From Bacillota bacterium (GTDB lineage: Bacteria; Bacillota; Limnochordia; Darwinibacteriales; Darwinibacteriaceae): DNA of 9,183 nucleotides. The stretch spans positions 1 through 9,183 of the forward strand of contig JAAZLY010000147.1 in NCBI GenBank assembly GCA_012799115.1. Reading direction: 5' to 3'. Made by a program: the position numbers and the translations under genes. Below, in pieces: positions 6,860-9,183 of the stretch; positions within the stretch are counted from its first letter, which is position 1; every line of letters begins with the position of its first letter. The notes under the pieces are model-generated. The model did not search any database. It saw only the letters and a program-made list of their open reading frames with translations, and was not told where the DNA came from.

Positions 6860-8368
6860 ATGGCAATGAGGCCAGATGAAATCGTAGCTGTACTACGGCG
6901 ACAGATTGAACAGTTTGAGTCCAAGATTGAGGTAGAAGACCTCGGTTCGGTCTTGATGGTAGGGGACGGAATCGCTCGCGTGTATGGCCTTGAGAAGGCG
7001 CTTGCTGGAGAGCTCTTGGAGTTTCCGGGCGGCGTCTTTGGTATGGTATTGAACCTAGAACAGGATAATATCGGCGTTGTGATTCTGGGACCCTATGAAC
7101 ACATTAAAGAAGGGGATCCAGTCAAGCGTACAGGCACTGTGGTACAGGTGCCCGTTGGCGATGCGTTGATTGGGCGTATTGTAAACCCCCTCGGGCAACC
7201 CATTGACGGCAAAGGTCCCATTAAGTCTGACAAGACTAGACCGATTGAGTCGCAGGCTCCCGGCGTTATTGATCGGGTTAGCGTTCATCAGCCGCTCCAA
7301 ACAGGTCTGAAGTCAATCGACTCCCTAGTTCCCATCGGCCGCGGTCAACGTGAACTGATTATCGGCGATAGACAGACAGGTAAGACAGCGATTGCTGTTG
7401 ATACTATCTTGAACCAAAAGGGCGAAGATGTGATTTGTATCTATGTTGCCATTGGTCAGAAGGCATCAACGGTTGCAGGTGTTGTTGAGACCCTTGCCAA
7501 GGCGGGCGCTTTGGATTACACAATCGTGGTTTCTGCAACAGCGAGTGATCCTTCTCCGCTGCTTTATATCGCTCCGTATGCTGGCGTAGCAATGGCAGAA
7601 GAGTTCATGTATGCGGGCAAGGACGTTCTGATTGTCTATGATGACCTTTCCAAACACGCGACCGCTTATCGTGAAATGTCACTTCTCCTAAGGCGGCCAC
7701 CAGGGCGCGAAGCTTTCCCTGGCGATGTGTTCTACATTCACTCTCGCCTACTTGAACGTGCTGCCAAACTCAGCGACGAGCTTGGCGGAGGTTCCATTAC
7801 TGCTTTGCCCATTATTGAAACCCAAGCAGGCGACATTTCTGCTTATATTCCAACCAACGTAATCTCGATTACAGATGGACAGATCTTCTTGGAATCTGAC
7901 CTCTTTTATGCGGGAATTCGTCCGGCCATCAGTGTAGGTCGTTCGGTTTCGCGTGTCGGAGGTGCAGCCCAGGTAAGAATGATGAGGCAAGTGGCGGGGT
8001 CCTTACGACTTGATCTTTCCCAATATCGGGAGTTGGCTGCTTTTGCACAGTTTGGGGCTGACTTGGATCGGCAGACACAGGCACTCCTCAGCCGGGGTGA
8101 GCGCATGTACGAAGTCCTTAAGCAAGAACAATACAAGCCCCTTCCCGTAGAGGAACAGGCTGTCTCACTTTATGTTGCTGTCAATGGATATTTAGACAGT
8201 ATTGCCACTGGTGATGTGGTCCGTTTTGAACGGGAGTTTCTAGATTTTCTCCGTAGAGAACACAGCGAAACCCTTGCTGAACTACGTAGTACTAAAGAAA
8301 TAACGGAGTCTATTGAAGCGAAGCTGAAGAATCTTATTGTGGAATTTAAGAAAGACTTCGTTAGTTAG
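6860..8368 (+). CDS. atpA: F1 ATP synthase subunit alpha
   Basis: Subunit alpha forms the alpha3beta3 hexamer of F1, carrying the non-catalytic nucleotide sites. From the ATG at 6860 the protein is 502 residues, the normal size. It shows the N-terminal delta-contacting helix region (about 1-22), the beta-barrel domain with VGDGIARVYGL (34-44), Walker A GDRQTGKT (169-176), Walker B VLIVYDDL (256-263), the SRLLERAAKLSD segment and SVSRVGG (362-368), where Arg365 is the arginine finger reaching the catalytic beta site. The frame is open upstream to 6716, but that stretch lies inside wecB and encodes nothing resembling an alpha N-terminus. The gene follows wecB by 13 bp, whereas the usual operon has atpI, B, E, F and H before atpA; none is here. 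atpG follows after 11 bp, so the rest of the order is normal. Confidence 0.97.
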   Translation: MAMRPDEIVAVLRRQIEQFESKIEVEDLGSVLMVGDGIARVYGLEKALAGELLEFPGGVFGMVLNLEQDNIGVVILGPYEHIKEGDPVKRTGTVVQVPVGDALIGRIVNPLGQPIDGKGPIKSDKTRPIESQAPGVIDRVSVHQPLQTGLKSIDSLVPIGRGQRELIIGDRQTGKTAIAVDTILNQKGEDVICIYVAIGQKASTVAGVVETLAKAGALDYTIVVSATASDPSPLLYIAPYAGVAMAEEFMYAGKDVLIVYDDLSKHATAYREMSLLLRRPPGREAFPGDVFYIHSRLLERAAKLSDELGGGSITALPIIETQAGDISAYIPTNVISITDGQIFLESDLFYAGIRPAISVGRSVSRVGGAAQVRMMRQVAGSLRLDLSQYRELAAFAQFGADLDRQTQALLSRGERMYEVLKQEQYKPLPVEEQAVSLYVAVNGYLDSIATGDVVRFEREFLDFLRREHSETLAELRSTKEITESIEAKLKNLIVEFKKDFVS

Positions 8369-8379
8369 GGGGGCTGAAG

Positions 8380-9183
8380 ATGGCACAATCGAGCCGGGAT
8401 ATTAAGCGGCGGATTTCAAGCATCTCGAAAACCCAGCAGATTACGAAGGCGATGGAGATGATCGCCGCCTCCAAACTGCGTAGTGCTCAAGAAACGGTGG
8501 TCAATACCCGTCCCTACTATGAACGCCTGACGAGCTCCCTTGGCACTGCATTAAGGGCAGTGGAACAAGCAGGTGAGGAGCTTCCAGAAGTTGCTCAGGA
8601 TAGAAATGGTGAATCCCATTGTCTCTTGGTCTTGGCTGGAGACCGTGGTTTGGCTGGAGGATATAATGCAGCCATCATTCGGCAGGCTGAGGCCTTCTTG
8701 CGGGAGCATCCTGAGACAGAGATGGTGATTGTGGGCAGAAAAGTCCGGGATCATTTCCGTAGACGTAATCGTACTGCCTTGGCGGAGTTTGTTGGGATTG
8801 GCGATGCAGCAAGTCTCAGAACAGCTCAGGATATCGGTCAGGTGATCTTTGAGTTTTTTGAACATAGGCTCTTTGATCATGTAACCATTCTGTACACCGA
8901 GTACATCAACACCGTAACTCACAGGGTGAAACTACGTAATGTCTTGCCCCTACCGGAGCAGATTAAAGAGGAAAAAAGCGAAGGACCCGAGCCTTTGTAT
9001 GTATATGAACCATCCATTCACGCTGTCTTGGAGACACTTGTTCCTCTATATGTTAATGCAGCAGTCTATCAGGCCTTAACAGAGGCCAAGGCTAGTGAGT
9101 TGGGTGCGAGGATGTCGGCTATGCGCAACGCATCCGATAATGCTGGAGAACTGATTCGAGAGTTGAATATAACCTATAACAGA
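8380..9183 (+). CDS. atpG: F1 ATP synthase subunit gamma, 3'-truncated by window edge
   Basis: Subunit gamma is the central rotor shaft linking the Fo c-ring to the alpha3beta3 hexamer. The frame begins at the ATG at 8380, preceded by AGGGGGG (8367-8373) that overlaps the atpA stop, with 6 nt spacing, and stays open to the last base. It gives 268 residues; the family is about 285-290, so only about 17-20 C-terminal residues are missing. The N-terminal shaft helix carries the signature KTQQITKAMEMIAASKLR (17-34). The Rossmann-like middle has LAGDRGLAGGYN. The C-terminal helix has EAKASELGARMSAMRNASDNA, and the sequence ends at NITYNR, just before the usual final helix. It is normal in form, which suggests a working F1 motor; atpD and atpC would be expected next, outside the window. 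Confidence 0.96.
   Translation, partial: MAQSSRDIKRRISSISKTQQITKAMEMIAASKLRSAQETVVNTRPYYERLTSSLGTALRAVEQAGEELPEVAQDRNGESHCLLVLAGDRGLAGGYNAAIIRQAEAFLREHPETEMVIVGRKVRDHFRRRNRTALAEFVGIGDAASLRTAQDIGQVIFEFFEHRLFDHVTILYTEYINTVTHRVKLRNVLPLPEQIKEEKSEGPEPLYVYEPSIHAVLETLVPLYVNAAVYQALTEAKASELGARMSAMRNASDNAGELIRELNITYNR

Noticed and set aside
8551..8922. 123-residue minus-strand open frame
   Set aside because: It is antisense to the well-conserved atpG sequence, with no recognisable domain or start signal.
1..9183. Mobile elements, CRISPR arrays, tRNA genes, phage or defence genes
   Set aside because: Reading through the window shows only tightly packed core genes on one strand, with no room for such elements and no repeats or transfer signs noticed.

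Overview
The window is one uninterrupted run of co-directional (+ strand) housekeeping genes from a bacterium that is most likely Bacillota (Firmicutes) or a close relative. The order prfA-prmC-tsaC/sua5-ywlE-rpiB-upp-dCMP deaminase-wecA/tagO-wecB/mnaA-atp genes is the classic Gram-positive cluster, as in the Bacillus prfA-to-atp region and many Clostridia. The proteins also read like Bacillota versions: a YwlE-type arginine phosphatase, a ComEB-type dCMP deaminase and a TagO/MnaA pair. The species cannot be named from the sequence.

Layout. Bases 1-780 hold the 3' part of prfA (RF1), followed by overlapping prmC (761-1624), which encodes the enzyme that methylates the RF1 GGQ glutamine. Overlapping again is a full-length Sua5/TsaC-type tRNA threonylcarbamoyladenosine gene (1615-2637). 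Next is a single reading frame (2654-3583) joining a YwlE-like phosphatase to a complete RpiB isomerase. Pyrimidine salvage follows: upp (3614-4243) and dCMP deaminase (4252-4707). Then come two envelope-precursor genes, wecA/tagO (4710-5750) and wecB/mnaA (5743-6846). Only 13 bp later atpA (6860-8368) begins, followed by atpG (8380 to the window end, lacking its last residues).

Neighbouring genes overlap or lie 2-30 bp apart. There is no gene-free stretch over 300 bases, and I see no internal terminator, tRNA, mobile element, CRISPR array or repeat. The cluster looks like one long transcription unit or a few overlapping ones, with promoters outside the window or inside coding sequence. Functionally it joins translation termination and its modification, tRNA modification, protein-arginine dephosphorylation with the pentose phosphate pathway, nucleotide salvage, lipid-linked wall glycan initiation and ATP synthesis.

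I found no new defence or mobile system; most of the window is ordinary core genome. Two points are unusual. (1) The F1 genes atpA-atpG follow wecB directly, with no atpI, atpB, atpE, atpF or atpH where the canonical operon carries them, so the Fo and delta genes must be elsewhere, be lost, or have been removed by an assembly error. (2) ywlE and rpiB are fused in frame, yet a strong, well-spaced ribosome binding site remains before the rpiB start, so one gene could give both a fused and a free isomerase.
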